This document shows, piece after piece, positions 47,065-57,641 of a DNA stretch of 64,000 nucleotides (its first letter is position 1; each line of letters opens with the position of its first letter). Position numbers and translations under genes: made by a program. This stretch comes from Marinitoga piezophila KA3 (GTDB lineage: Bacteria; Thermotogota; Thermotogae; Petrotogales; Petrotogaceae): positions 62,001 through 126,000 of the forward strand of contig NC_016751.1 in the NCBI RefSeq assembly GCF_000255135.1, given 5' to 3'. The notes beneath the pieces were generated by a model, which worked only from the letters and a program-made list of their open reading frames with translations, did no database searches and was not told where the DNA came from.

Positions 47065-49032
47065 ATGGATAAAATGACAATTAAAGATATTGAATTAAAA
47101 GGTAAAAAGGTTATTATGAGAGTTGATTTTAACGTTCCAATGAAAGATGGAGTAATTACAAACGATAAAAGAATAAAAGCTGCATTGCCAACAATAAAAC
47201 ATGCTTTAAATGAAGGCGCAAAAGTGATATTATTATCACATTTAGGAAGACCAAAGGGAGAACCAAAACCAGAATTCTCATTAAAACCAGTAGCAGAAAG
47301 ATTGGCAGAATTATTAGGGCAGGAAGTAAAATTTGTTCCAGAAGTAGTAGGAGACGAAGTTAAAAAAGCTGTTGATGAATTAAAAGAAGGTGAAGTATTA
47401 GTTCTTGAAAATACAAGATATATGAAAGGCGAAACAAAAAATGATCCTGAACTTGCAAAACAATGGGCAGAATTAGCAGATATTCATGTTAATGATGCAT
47501 TTGGAACAGCACATAGAGCACATGCTTCAAATGTTGGAATTGCACAATATATACCAAGTGTAGCAGGATTCTTAATGGAAAAAGAAATAAAATTCCTTTC
47601 AAAAGCTACAGCTAATCCTGAAAAGCCATATGTAGTGATACTTGGCGGAGCTAAAGTTTCAGATAAAATAGGCGTTATTACAAACTTACTTGAAGTTGCA
47701 GATAAAATATTAATTGGTGGAGCTATGATGTTTACATTCCTCAAGGCATTAGGTAAAGAAATAGGTTCATCAAAATTTGAAGAAGATAAAGTTGACTTAG
47801 CAAAAGAATTATTGGAAAAAGCAAATGAAAAAGGTGTAGAATTAGTATTGCCAGTTGATGCAGTTATTGCACAGAAATTAGAAGCTGGTGTTGAAAAGAA
47901 AGTAGTAAAAATTGAAGACGGCATTGAAGATGGCTGGATGGGACTTGACATTGGACCTGAAAGCATAGAATTATTCAAGTCAAAATTAGCTGGAGCAAAA
48001 ACTGTTGTATGGAATGGACCAATGGGTGTATTTGAAATAGATGATTTTGCAACAGGAACAAAAGAAGTTGCAAATATGGTTGCTGAAATCACAGATGAAG
48101 GTGCAATAACAATTATTGGTGGTGGAGACAGTGCAGCAGCCATAGAAAAATTCGGTCTTGAAAGAAAGGTTTCACATGTTTCAACAGGTGGAGGAGCTTC
48201 ATTGGAATTCCTCGAAGGAAAAGAATTACCAGGTATAGCAAGTATTGCATCTAAAAAAAAAATAAATAAAAGAAAATATATTCTTGCTGGAAACTGGAAA
48301 ATGAATAAAACAAATCTTGAAGCAGCAGAATTCATTTCCAAATTAACAGCAAAAATAGGTAAGGAAAAGAAATTTGAAGTTGTAATAGCTCCAACATTCC
48401 TTGCATTAGAAAAGGCTGTGGATTTAACAGCAAGCACAAATATAAATGTTGCAGCTCAAAATATGCACTTTGAAGATAAAGGTGCATTTACTGGAGAAGT
48501 ATCAGCTGACATGTTAAAGTCATTAGGTGTAAACTATGTAATTCTTGGACATTCAGAAAGAAGAAATATTTTTGGTGAAACAGATGAAATAATAAACAAA
48601 AAAATCAAGAAAGCTCTTGAAAAAGATTTAACACCTATATTCTGTATTGGCGAAAAATTAGAAGAAAGAGAAAAAGACTTAACTTTTAATGTAATAGAAA
48701 AACAGGTTAAAGAAGGATTATATGGAATAGAAAAAGAAGATGTCAAAAAAATAGTTATTGCATATGAACCAGTATGGGCAATTGGAACTGGAAAAGTAGC
48801 AACACCAGAACAGGCTGAAGAAGTTCATGCATATATAAGAAAATTATTAAGCGAAATGTTTGATGAAGATGTTGCAGAATCAGTAACAATATTATATGGA
48901 GGTAGTGTAAAACCAGAAAATTACTTTGGATTATTTACAAAACCAAATATCGATGGTGGTCTTGTTGGAGGCGCATCATTAAAAGAATCATTTATAGACT
49001 TAGCAGATATTATGAGAACAATAATAGTTTAA
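47065..49032 (+). CDS. pgk-tpi: Fused phosphoglycerate kinase and triosephosphate isomerase
   Basis: 655 aa. Residues 1 to about 396 are PGK ([35 protein letters not shown]). Residues about 404-655 are TIM ([34 protein letters not shown]). The same fusion is known in Thermotoga maritima, where PGK alone is also made. The linker codons 397-400 lie in ten A residues (48253-48262): one A less gives TAA at once, one more gives AAT AAA TAA. ATG follows GGGAGGGAG. Terminated at 49045-49074. Confidence 0.96.
   Translation: MDKMTIKDIELKGKKVIMRVDFNVPMKDGVITNDKRIKAALPTIKHALNEGAKVILLSHLGRPKGEPKPEFSLKPVAERLAELLGQEVKFVPEVVGDEVKKAVDELKEGEVLVLENTRYMKGETKNDPELAKQWAELADIHVNDAFGTAHRAHASNVGIAQYIPSVAGFLMEKEIKFLSKATANPEKPYVVILGGAKVSDKIGVITNLLEVADKILIGGAMMFTFLKALGKEIGSSKFEEDKVDLAKELLEKANEKGVELVLPVDAVIAQKLEAGVEKKVVKIEDGIEDGWMGLDIGPESIELFKSKLAGAKTVVWNGPMGVFEIDDFATGTKEVANMVAEITDEGAITIIGGGDSAAAIEKFGLERKVSHVSTGGGASLEFLEGKELPGIASIASKKKINKRKYILAGNWKMNKTNLEAAEFISKLTAKIGKEKKFEVVIAPTFLALEKAVDLTASTNINVAAQNMHFEDKGAFTGEVSADMLKSLGVNYVILGHSERRNIFGETDEIINKKIKKALEKDLTPIFCIGEKLEEREKDLTFNVIEKQVKEGLYGIEKEDVKKIVIAYEPVWAIGTGKVATPEQAEEVHAYIRKLLSEMFDEDVAESVTILYGGSVKPENYFGLFTKPNIDGGLVGGASLKESFIDLADIMRTIIV
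48253..48262 (+). other. A10 slippery tract at the PGK-TPI junction
   Basis: Ten consecutive A at the domain boundary. In the zero frame it codes KKK-I; a deletion of one A gives KKK-stop, an insertion of one gives KKK-N-K-stop, so slippage either way yields a PGK of normal length. Confidence 0.75.
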
Positions 49033-49044
49033 TAGTAGTATAAC

Positions 49045-49074
49045 AAAATCCCCGTGTTATTCACGGGGATTTTG
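49045..49074. terminator. Bidirectional terminator between pgk-tpi and the peptide-locus genes
   Basis: AAAATCCCCGTG / CACGGGGATTTT with a short loop; T or A tracts both sides, serving the convergent genes. Confidence 0.9.
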
Positions 49075-49782
49075 TTATAAAAACCTCTCAATAATCTCAT
49101 CAATCAAAACTCTTTCATCATCTTCAAAAGAGTAATAACCAAGAGCAACACGTTTTTGACCGAGACCATATTTAATTGCAAAATCGCGAACCTTTCCTTT
49201 TGGATAAGGAGTAATGGGCCATTTAATATCGTATCGAACGCAATTTCTTAAAAACACATCAAAAACTTTCATTTCCTCATCACTGAGCTTAAAATAATTA
49301 AAAACAAATTCCTTAAAGTTCTTTGTTTTCTTAAAAAGCTCAGTGATGAGTTTTTTTCTCGCTATAAAAAATGGAGATACATCAGATTTTATTTCCTCAA
49401 AATCCACAGGATTCATTAACCTTTTCTCAGCTTCTTTAACATTAAACTCAGAAAGTATTAAGTTAAAAAAATACATTTTCTCATAATCTCTTGAGAGGTA
49501 TTTAATGATTTTATCTTTATCTCCTTCAAAAATCAATTTTAAAATATGACTCTTTGTAAAAAATGGTTTTTCTATTAATGCTGTATATGTTGAAAAAAAT
49601 AATACAGGAATATTTACTTCTTTTTGTTTTCTAAATTTAATTGTATTTTCCTTAAAGGTTTTATTTATATGCATCTTATACAACTCATTTTTTATTTCAA
49701 TTGGATATGTTTTCTTATATGATAATTTATATTTATGAATGAAATCCTTTAGATTTTTTGAATTTATATCTTTAGTTTTCAA
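49075..49782 (-). CDS. Unknown protein in the peptide locus
   Basis: 235 aa, Lys/Phe-rich, mostly helical, no signal peptide or membrane segment. Residues 190-220 (WPITPYPKGKVRDFAIKYGL) look like the most conserved stretch. Not recognised. It overlaps the stop of the upstream 295-aa gene by four bases, so the two are one operon. A 15-base inverted repeat lies inside the gene at 49276-49350. Confidence 0.65.
   Translation of the reverse strand: MKTKDINSKNLKDFIHKYKLSYKKTYPIEIKNELYKMHINKTFKENTIKFRKQKEVNIPVLFFSTYTALIEKPFFTKSHILKLIFEGDKDKIIKYLSRDYEKMYFFNLILSEFNVKEAEKRLMNPVDFEEIKSDVSPFFIARKKLITELFKKTKNFKEFVFNYFKLSDEEMKVFDVFLRNCVRYDIKWPITPYPKGKVRDFAIKYGLGQKRVALGYYSFEDDERVLIDEIIERFL
49276..49350 (+). 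repeat. 15-base perfect inverted repeat inside the 235-aa gene
   Basis: CTCATCACTGAGCTT (49276-49290) and AAGCTCAGTGATGAG (49336-49350), 45 bases between. On the + strand the second copy is followed by seven T, so antisense transcription from pgk-tpi side could end here. Long for chance in this composition. Confidence 0.6.
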
Positions 49783-50666
49783 TCTTTTTTGCTCTTTTTA
49801 TATATAAAATAACTCAAATTTTTATTTAATGTATATTTCTCAATTTTAAAGTCAGGGTATTGATTATTTTCAAGAGATGCTTTTACATTCGAACTTTTCT
49901 TTGAATATCTATAAATATTTTCAATTTCATATATTCTTATATCATTATTCAATATTTTTATATTCATAATAGTATCGAACCAATTATACATATAATTAAA
50001 ATCCTCAAAATAATAACCAGTATAATACTCCAACAAATTTGCAGTATATAATGCTTTTTTCTTATTATTCTTTCTTATCCACCAGGTAGCAGAATTTAAA
50101 CCTGCACATATCATTGAAGGATGATTAAATTTTTTGGCATATAAAAAACCATTAATAAAATAGTTATAAGCTTTATTATATTTATTTTCATTTAATAACT
50201 TCCTGGCTTTTGAATATTCAATTATTGCTTTTTGAACATAACTTTCCTCATATAAATCACCATAACATTTCAGAACTTCAAAATCTTGATTTAACTTTTC
50301 AGCTAAAGCTTTTAATCCAGGTATAATTATTTTTCTTACATAGGGAGAAATATTGCTTATATTGTTTTTTAACAAAACAAAAATTTTTTTTGATTTATCA
50401 AAATTCTTCATTCTTGAATAAATTAATACGAGTTCATATCTTGCAAGTTCCCTCAATATTGTTGTTGTTGTTGTTGAAATAACTTTATTTGCATATTCAA
50501 TAGCAGAATAATAATCTTTTTTCCATTTTGATTTTAATAAGTGAAAATAATATTTTAAAGAAATATCTTTATTATTATTTTCAAAATAATTAATAATAGG
50601 TATAGAAAATTTTCCATATTCAATTATCTCTACAATGTTTTTGAGAAACAATTTATTAATATTCAT
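49779..50666 (-). CDS. TPR-like helical protein, unknown role
   Basis: 295 aa. Repeating helix pairs such as KKDYYSAIEYANKV, ALARYELV-type helices and NENKYNKAYNYFINGFLYAKKF suggest a TPR solenoid over about 30-230. No helix-turn-helix is visible at the N-terminus, so an RRNPP-type regulator is not supported, although a peptide-binding solenoid is plausible. Five consecutive ACA codons give a run of Thr. ATG follows AAAGGTGAT. Divergent from the small-peptide genes. Confidence 0.65.
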   Translation of the reverse strand: MNINKLFLKNIVEIIEYGKFSIPIINYFENNNKDISLKYYFHLLKSKWKKDYYSAIEYANKVISTTTTTILRELARYELVLIYSRMKNFDKSKKIFVLLKNNISNISPYVRKIIIPGLKALAEKLNQDFEVLKCYGDLYEESYVQKAIIEYSKARKLLNENKYNKAYNYFINGFLYAKKFNHPSMICAGLNSATWWIRKNNKKKALYTANLLEYYTGYYFEDFNYMYNWFDTIMNIKILNNDIRIYEIENIYRYSKKSSNVKASLENNQYPDFKIEKYTLNKNLSYFIYKKSKKD

Positions 50667-50938
50667 AATTAATCACCTTTATAAACTGTTACAATATTTA
50701 CCTTTTCTTAACTTTAGAAATATTGTTAATTATCAAAATGTGAAATAAAAATAAAAACAAGATAAAATAAATTATTTAAAGATATTTTATACTTCACAAG
50801 TAATGTTACAAATTATATGGTAATAATAATTAAATCTAATATTTAAAATAAATCCTGATAAACAGCAACCTGTTAACTTTGTGGTAACACTTGAAAATCA
50901 TGTTAGAAATAGTAAAATTCATATCGGAGGTGGCATAA
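50667..50938. promoter_or_regulatory. Divergent intergenic control region of the peptide locus
   Basis: 272 AT-rich bases with no other gene. + promoter candidate: TTGAAA (50891-50896), 16-base spacer, TAAAAT (50913-50918). TGTTACAA occurs at 50687-50694 and 50804-50811, and TGTTA / TAACA inverted at 50871-50889: possible operators. Confidence 0.45.
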
Positions 50939-51070
50939 ATGAAAAAATTTCTGGTAATAACATTAATTATAGTTTCATTATTAACGGGTATTGTATTTGC
51001 AGGAGATGAGGAAGATTACTCTTCAACAAATTCAATCAATCCTCAAATCCAAATTGAATTTTCTGAGTAA
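50939..51070 (+). CDS. Short secreted peptide precursor
   Basis: 43 codons. MKKFLVITLIIVSLLTGIVFA is a typical Sec signal peptide with cleavage after VFA, leaving 22 acidic residues starting GDEEDYSS and ending EFSE. CGGAGGTG precedes the ATG. No homologue recognised. The position upstream of an ABC exporter and a peptidase-like protein suggests a secreted peptide. Alternatively a leader peptide. Confidence 0.62.
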   Translation: MKKFLVITLIIVSLLTGIVFAGDEEDYSSTNSINPQIQIEFSE

Positions 51071-51095
51071 TCAACTAAAATCTATTTTCTATTTT

Positions 51096-51111
51096 ATATC
51101 TACGTAGATAT
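51096..51111. promoter_or_regulatory. 16-base perfect palindrome
   Basis: ATATCTACGTAGATAT, self-complementary, between the two small peptide genes. A second short palindrome CAGCCGGCTG is at 51134-51143. Likely an operator or RNA hairpin; no protein is known for it. Confidence 0.5.
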
Positions 51112-51169
51112 TATATCAAAAATTTAAATTTTTCAGCCGGCTGGTGAAAAAATAAAGTGAGGTGAAAAA

Positions 51170-51238
51170 ATGGGTGGAATGATAATTATCTTTGTTGATG
51201 CTGATGGAAGTGTAACTGTTATAGTTGCATCAGAATAA
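51170..51238 (+). CDS. Very short peptide (22 aa)
   Basis: 22 codons starting MGGMIIIFVDADGSVTV with a strong GAGGTG site (51159-51164) and a TAA stop. No signal peptide; two hydrophobic beta-like halves around DADG. Ends ASE, similar to the FSE end of the first peptide. Not recognised; too short for confident gene calling, but the ribosome site and locus are in its favour. Confidence 0.5.
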   Translation: MGGMIIIFVDADGSVTVIVASE

Positions 51239-51289
51239 TATTTAGCCTAAACTTATATTAGGGGCCCCGTTTAGTATTGGAGGTAGAAT

Positions 51290-52021
51290 ATGTTTGTCTT
51301 TTATAATTCGGAAAAAATCAACAAAATTTTAAAGGATGATATTTTAAAATTAGAAAAAATTTATAAGTCATGGTATTATAATACAGATTTTTTGGAGTAT
51401 AAAAGAAATATATATTTAATTCCGCTTAACGAAAAAAAACCATTACTTATAAGAGATGAATTTGCTATTCCCATATACTTAATGTATCCAGTTGAAAGGA
51501 TCTTATGGTATATTACACATGAAATTACGGAATTTTTTATCTTAAAAAGATATGGATATATCAAAAGATGGTTTTATGAAGGATTTGCACAAATTAATGG
51601 CTTTGAAATGATAAAAAATTTATATTCTTTAGACAAAGCATTTGAAATAGTAAATCAATATTATGGAAATTCAAAAAAAATTAACAATAAAAAAATTTGT
51701 CAATTGAAAAATTGGAAAAATGCTTTTGATATAATAAATAATATACCAAGTGATAATATAAATGATATTTTAAAAACTTTAAAGTATTATATTTTTGAAT
51801 ATCATGAAACTGAAATAGAAAAAGAAAACTATTATTACTCTTTTTTGTTATTCTATAAAATGGGGATTAATGCGAATATATTTGAAAAAATAATAAAAAA
51901 GTTAGAGAATATAAATGACCATGACCAATTAATTGAAATATTATTGGAGGTAAATTTTAATGCTGAAAGTAAAAAATTTGCAGAAAAGTTTAAAAAAACA
52001 AATTGTACTGAGAAATATTAA
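51290..52021 (+). CDS. Degenerate gluzincin-like protein
   Basis: 243 aa. HEITE (residues 77-81) followed by WFYEGFA (94-100) mirrors the HExxH...WxxEGFA layout of M1/M61-type zinc peptidases, but the second His is Glu. The zinc site may be altered or lost. No signal peptide. ATG follows TTGGAGGT. Its 3' end overlaps the ABC ATPase gene by 62 bases. Possibly processes or binds the small peptides; this is inference. Confidence 0.6.
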   Translation: MFVFYNSEKINKILKDDILKLEKIYKSWYYNTDFLEYKRNIYLIPLNEKKPLLIRDEFAIPIYLMYPVERILWYITHEITEFFILKRYGYIKRWFYEGFAQINGFEMIKNLYSLDKAFEIVNQYYGNSKKINNKKICQLKNWKNAFDIINNIPSDNINDILKTLKYYIFEYHETEIEKENYYYSFLLFYKMGINANIFEKIIKKLENINDHDQLIEILLEVNFNAESKKFAEKFKKTNCTEKY

Positions 52022-52973
52022 TTTTGAGGTGAAAGAAGGAGAAATCTTTAGCCTTTTTGGTCATAATGCAAGTGGGAAAAGTACATTATTAAAGATTTTA
52101 AGTGGAATAATGATGCCAGATAAAGGCAAAATTTTATTAAATGGAAAAGATTTATTTAAAAATAATAGTGTAAAGAAAAGAATATGTTCTGTATTTCAGG
52201 AAAATCTTATTCCATCAGATTTCAAAGCTATTGATTTTTTGCTTTTTTATTCTAAAATAGTAAAAAGTAATTATAAAAAAAATGAAATAATGGATTTTGC
52301 AAAAGACTTTGGAATAAAAAATGAGGATTTAAAGAAAAAGATATCGCAACTTTCTGGAGGAACAAAGAAGAAGATAGAATTTTTGAAATCTGTAATAAAT
52401 AATGATGCTCAACTTTATTTATTTGATGAACCTACAATAGGATTTGATCCGGATTCTCAAAGTAAAGCATGGAATTATATAAAATATTTGAAAAAAGAAG
52501 GAAAAATAATAATATTGGTAACCAACATTGAACAGGAAATGAAAGAATTATCTACGATAAGAAAAATAATAATAGATGGCGAAATTAAGGATATAGAGGG
52601 GGTAAAAGTAATGAAAACATTGGAATTTAAAGTGAAAAATTGGAAAAAGCATATAAAGGAAATTATAGAAGAAATTAAAGGTGTAGAAAAAGTTGAAGTT
52701 AAAGCTGAAATAGAGAAGGTAAAAGAGAATATTCAGGAAAAATTCGGAAATGCGAATATGAAAATAATAGATTTATCAAATACAGATATAACCGTAGATG
52801 ATGTTTTGGAAAAATTGGGTGTTGAAAAAGTTCAAACTGTGGCAATAGAAAATAATAATGTAGAATATATAATTAAAGTATTTTTAAAAGAAGATCATGA
52901 AACTATTCAAAATTTAATTTTAAAAACCTTTATTGATAATAATGTTCAGGTATTGCATATGGAGGTAATTTAA
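51960..52973 (+). CDS. ABC exporter ATPase with an ACT-like C-terminal domain
   Basis: 337 aa. Walker A GHNASGKST, signature LSGGTKKK, Walker B LYLFDEP and a D-loop are intact, but the switch His (usually VTH) is Asn (ILVTNIEQEM). Residues about 220-337 form one or two beta-alpha-beta units, likely regulatory. Most similar in kind to Nod/CcmA-type exporters with DUF-like extensions. ATG follows TTGGAGG. Its last codon overlaps the permease start. Confidence 0.82.
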   Translation: MLKVKNLQKSLKKQIVLRNINFEVKEGEIFSLFGHNASGKSTLLKILSGIMMPDKGKILLNGKDLFKNNSVKKRICSVFQENLIPSDFKAIDFLLFYSKIVKSNYKKNEIMDFAKDFGIKNEDLKKKISQLSGGTKKKIEFLKSVINNDAQLYLFDEPTIGFDPDSQSKAWNYIKYLKKEGKIIILVTNIEQEMKELSTIRKIIIDGEIKDIEGVKVMKTLEFKVKNWKKHIKEIIEEIKGVEKVEVKAEIEKVKENIQEKFGNANMKIIDLSNTDITVDDVLEKLGVEKVQTVAIENNNVEYIIKVFLKEDHETIQNLILKTFIDNNVQVLHMEVI

Positions 52974-53719
52974 TGCTTGAATATTATAAATATGAAGCTA
53001 AATATTTATTTTATGAAAAATCCAAAATTTTTTCATTGTTAATATCCCAAACTATTTCTATAACTATATTACCATATGGATTAAATAAAATTTCGAATAT
53101 GGAAGCATATTCCCAGGCGTTGTCAATAGGGTTAATATCTCTTGCGATGATTATTGTATCGATAATTGGTGGGATTGAGCTTGGGATAGAGTTTGTAACA
53201 AAGAAAAAGATATATTTTGAATTAAGCCTTCCGTTAAATATCAGTACATTAATATTCGGAAAATTTTTTAGGATGGGACTTTTAAATACAATGATATTGT
53301 TATATACATTAATTTTAGTAAATGTATTATATTTGCACTTACATTTTCTAAAATTAGTTTTTGTTTTTTTATTTTTATTAATACAAACAATGACATTATC
53401 TGGAATATCAGCTTCAGTATCGTCAATAATTGGAAAAAATATAACAGCTGTAGCTGTGGTAAATTCAATAATAATACCGATATTTCAATATCTAAGCCCT
53501 ATATATTTTCCAATAACAGCATTTCCTAAGGTGTTACAACCAATAGTTAGAATTAATCCCATTACGCATTCAATATTATTTATAAGAAGTTACGTGTTAA
53601 AGGATTTTTTCGATTTGAAAATTTTCTTTTTTTCTGTTTTGAATGCAATATTTTGGTTGATAATTGGATATATACTTTTAAGATTAACAATAATAAATTT
53701 ATGGAAGCATAAAAGTTAA
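52973..53719 (+). CDS. ABC-2 type permease
   Basis: 248 aa with six predicted membrane segments; ABC-2 pattern with a hydrophobic loop region SIIGGIELGIEF. It pairs with the ATPase just upstream, overlapping it by one base, to form an exporter. Substrate unknown; the small peptides of the locus are candidates. Followed by a terminator. Confidence 0.82.
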   Translation: MLEYYKYEAKYLFYEKSKIFSLLISQTISITILPYGLNKISNMEAYSQALSIGLISLAMIIVSIIGGIELGIEFVTKKKIYFELSLPLNISTLIFGKFFRMGLLNTMILLYTLILVNVLYLHLHFLKLVFVFLFLLIQTMTLSGISASVSSIIGKNITAVAVVNSIIIPIFQYLSPIYFPITAFPKVLQPIVRINPITHSILFIRSYVLKDFFDLKIFFFSVLNAIFWLIIGYILLRLTIINLWKHKS

Positions 53720-53750
53720 GTAAATTCATTAGTAATGGTTTTTATATATA

Positions 53751-53778
53751 AAAGCCGGCTTTTGAGCCGGCTTTATTA
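53751..53778. terminator. Bidirectional terminator after the exporter
   Basis: AAAGCCGGCT / AGCCGGCTTT with loop TTTG and A/T-rich flanks; between convergent genes. Confidence 0.88.
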
Positions 53779-53782
53779 ATTA

Positions 53783-54151
53783 TTAATAGCTTTTTGCGTT
53801 ATTTGAAAGTCTAAAAGTTTCTGTTCTATCATTATCATTTATAATGTGAAGATATCTATCTTTAGCCTCTTTGGCTTTTTTCTTTAGGATAGAAGGTAAA
53901 TCGGAATTTTCAAATTCTTCTTTTAATAATTCCATTAATGGTTCTTCAAAATAATATCCATCTTCTAACTCTTCATCAAAGACAATATAATTTAAATGTT
54001 CGTCTGTAATTTTTTCCGGGAAAGCGCTTTTTAAAAAATTGAGTGTATATTTTGCGAAAACATCTACGACATCTTGAGGTCTTTTTGCTTTGTTAAGCAT
54101 TTCATGATATTCCCTCTTTGTTTCTTCATAAAACTTTACGTATGACTTCAT
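53783..54151 (-). CDS. Conserved hypothetical protein
   Basis: 122 aa, acidic and helical (YVKFYEETKREYHEMLNK, DEELEDGYYFEEPLMELL). No membrane segment. A TTG one codon upstream exists, but ATG 54151 follows GGGGGGAT and is used. Not recognised. 61 bases from rsmE, same strand. Confidence 0.7.
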   Translation of the reverse strand: MKSYVKFYEETKREYHEMLNKAKRPQDVVDVFAKYTLNFLKSAFPEKITDEHLNYIVFDEELEDGYYFEEPLMELLKEEFENSDLPSILKKKAKEAKDRYLHIINDNDRTETFRLSNNAKSY

Positions 54152-54212
54152 CAAATCCCCCCTTGTGATTATGTAGTCATTAAATATGACTTATAAAAGG
54201 GGATAAAAGTTC

Positions 54213-54913
54213 TTAATAAAGTCTATTATAAAAATAATTAAGAATACTCATTACATATATTCCAGCTGTTTCAAATCTCATAGTAGTTTTTCCGAGATTA
54301 ACCTTTATAATGTTATTTGAAACATTTTCCAGTTCATCATTTGAAAATCCCATATCAGGACCAAGTATAACAGAAATCTTTTTATTTTTTTTAAAATATT
54401 CTAATGAAAGTGCTTCATTTAATGATAAAGAAGATTTTAAATCCAGTAATATAGCATTTTCTAACTTGTTTATCTTTTTAAAGTCAGTAAATGAAATCTC
54501 AGGAAATTTTGGATTTTCAGATTGTTTAGAACTTTCTATTATTACTTTTTTAAATTTTTCCAGATTTTTAAATGTTAATTGAGATTTTTTACCGTGGAAT
54601 ATATGTATTCTATTTACTCTTAATTCAACGAGTTTTTCAATTAAAATTTTCATTCTATCGAATTTACTGGCACCAATGTAAAAATCAATTTCTGGTTTAT
54701 ATTCTTTATTGTAATTTTGTATATTTAAAACTCTGCATTTTGTTTGATTTTTTGAGATTTTTTCTACTATGCATGTATAAATATTTCCTGTGCCATCATA
54801 TACGGTGATTTCTTCGCCGATATTTATTCTCACTATTTTAAGATGAGCAGTTTCATTTTTATCAAGTATAATTGAATTTTCATCAGAAAGAATACCATAA
54901 AAGGCATTGGGCA

Positions 54914-54914
<1 letters not shown>
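54213..54914 (-). CDS. rsmE: 16S rRNA m3U1498 methyltransferase
   Basis: 233 aa SPOUT enzyme. N-terminal PUA-like domain (AHLKIVRINIGEEITVYDG) and C-terminal knot with ISVILGPDMGFSNDELE and LGKTTMRFETAG. The usual GPEGGFS is GPDMGFS, so one Gly is changed, but the knot is otherwise intact. It methylates U1498 in the 30S decoding region. The ATG overlaps the serS stop by one base. Confidence 0.85.
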
Positions 54915-56846
<1,932 letters not shown>

Positions 56847-56850
<4 letters not shown>

Positions 56851-57641
56851 TTGTTTCCCTCCAATTTATCGCTAATCCATTTGTCAGCTAATCTTTTTGC
56901 GTACATATAAGTTTTTGCATTTAAAGCAGAGAATTCCACTTTTTGAGGGCAGATTACATCTTTATCTTTAGTAATTATACCAAATAATTCCTTTTTTCTC
57001 AAAAAGAACGAATAAAGTAATATTTCAGCACCATTTCTTGGTTTTGGTAATTTTATTGAACATTCATAAGAGGTTATTATGTCATAATTTTCTATATTTA
57101 ATGGCGATAGTGAAATTTCTGCACTGGGAATTAAAAATTTGTCATTATATTCATAGTATTTGAAATATGGAGGTGAAGATAATGAGGCTACTAATGCATC
57201 AACGAATAATTCTTCTCTTTGAAAATAATATATTGTATTATCTTTTATATCATATGCTTCGATTAGAAAAAAATCTCCTAAATCTGATAATTTTGTATTT
57301 CCAAAATATGCTTTTAATTCTTTAGTGAGTTCTGTATGTGATTCGAACTCAAATTGCTTTTTTTTGTTTAATTTTAATAACGCAGTTGCTTGATTATATA
57401 AATTTTCATATATTCTGTCTTTAAACACAAACTTATTTAAAATTTTTGTATTTTCAATGAATTCAATCATTTTTCCAAAAAAATTTCTTTTATATTTCGA
57501 AATAAAGAACGGCATTAAAACGCTTATACCGGATAATTTTAAGAATGGATTTAATTTTTTTTCATAAAAAGAAGAAACAACTCCAGCATTCCAGTACAAT
57601 CCGTATTTAAAATCACCAGAAGCAATTTTAATTTGCGACAT
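56847..57641 (-). CDS. Degenerate patatin-like protein
   Basis: 264 aa. Weak alignment with the neighbour patatin: ASGDFKYGLYWNAGVVSSFYE in place of the oxyanion GGGIRG stretch, ISVLMPFF at the nucleophile position, and VDALVASLSSPPYFKYYEYND plus LIPSAE in place of MASSNVPGAF...LLDGG. Ser and Asp of the dyad are missing, so it is predicted to be inactive. Likely a partner or scaffold of the active enzyme. 14-base overlap with it. Confidence 0.6.

Noticed and set aside
47484-48437. 317-codon - strand ORF opposite pgk-tpi
   Set aside because: Shadow frame: composition follows the codon pattern of the + strand gene, and it crosses the A10 junction.
51241-51289. GGGGCCCC palindrome as terminator
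   Set aside because: No T tract and directly before the ribosome site of the peptidase-like gene; too short to call.
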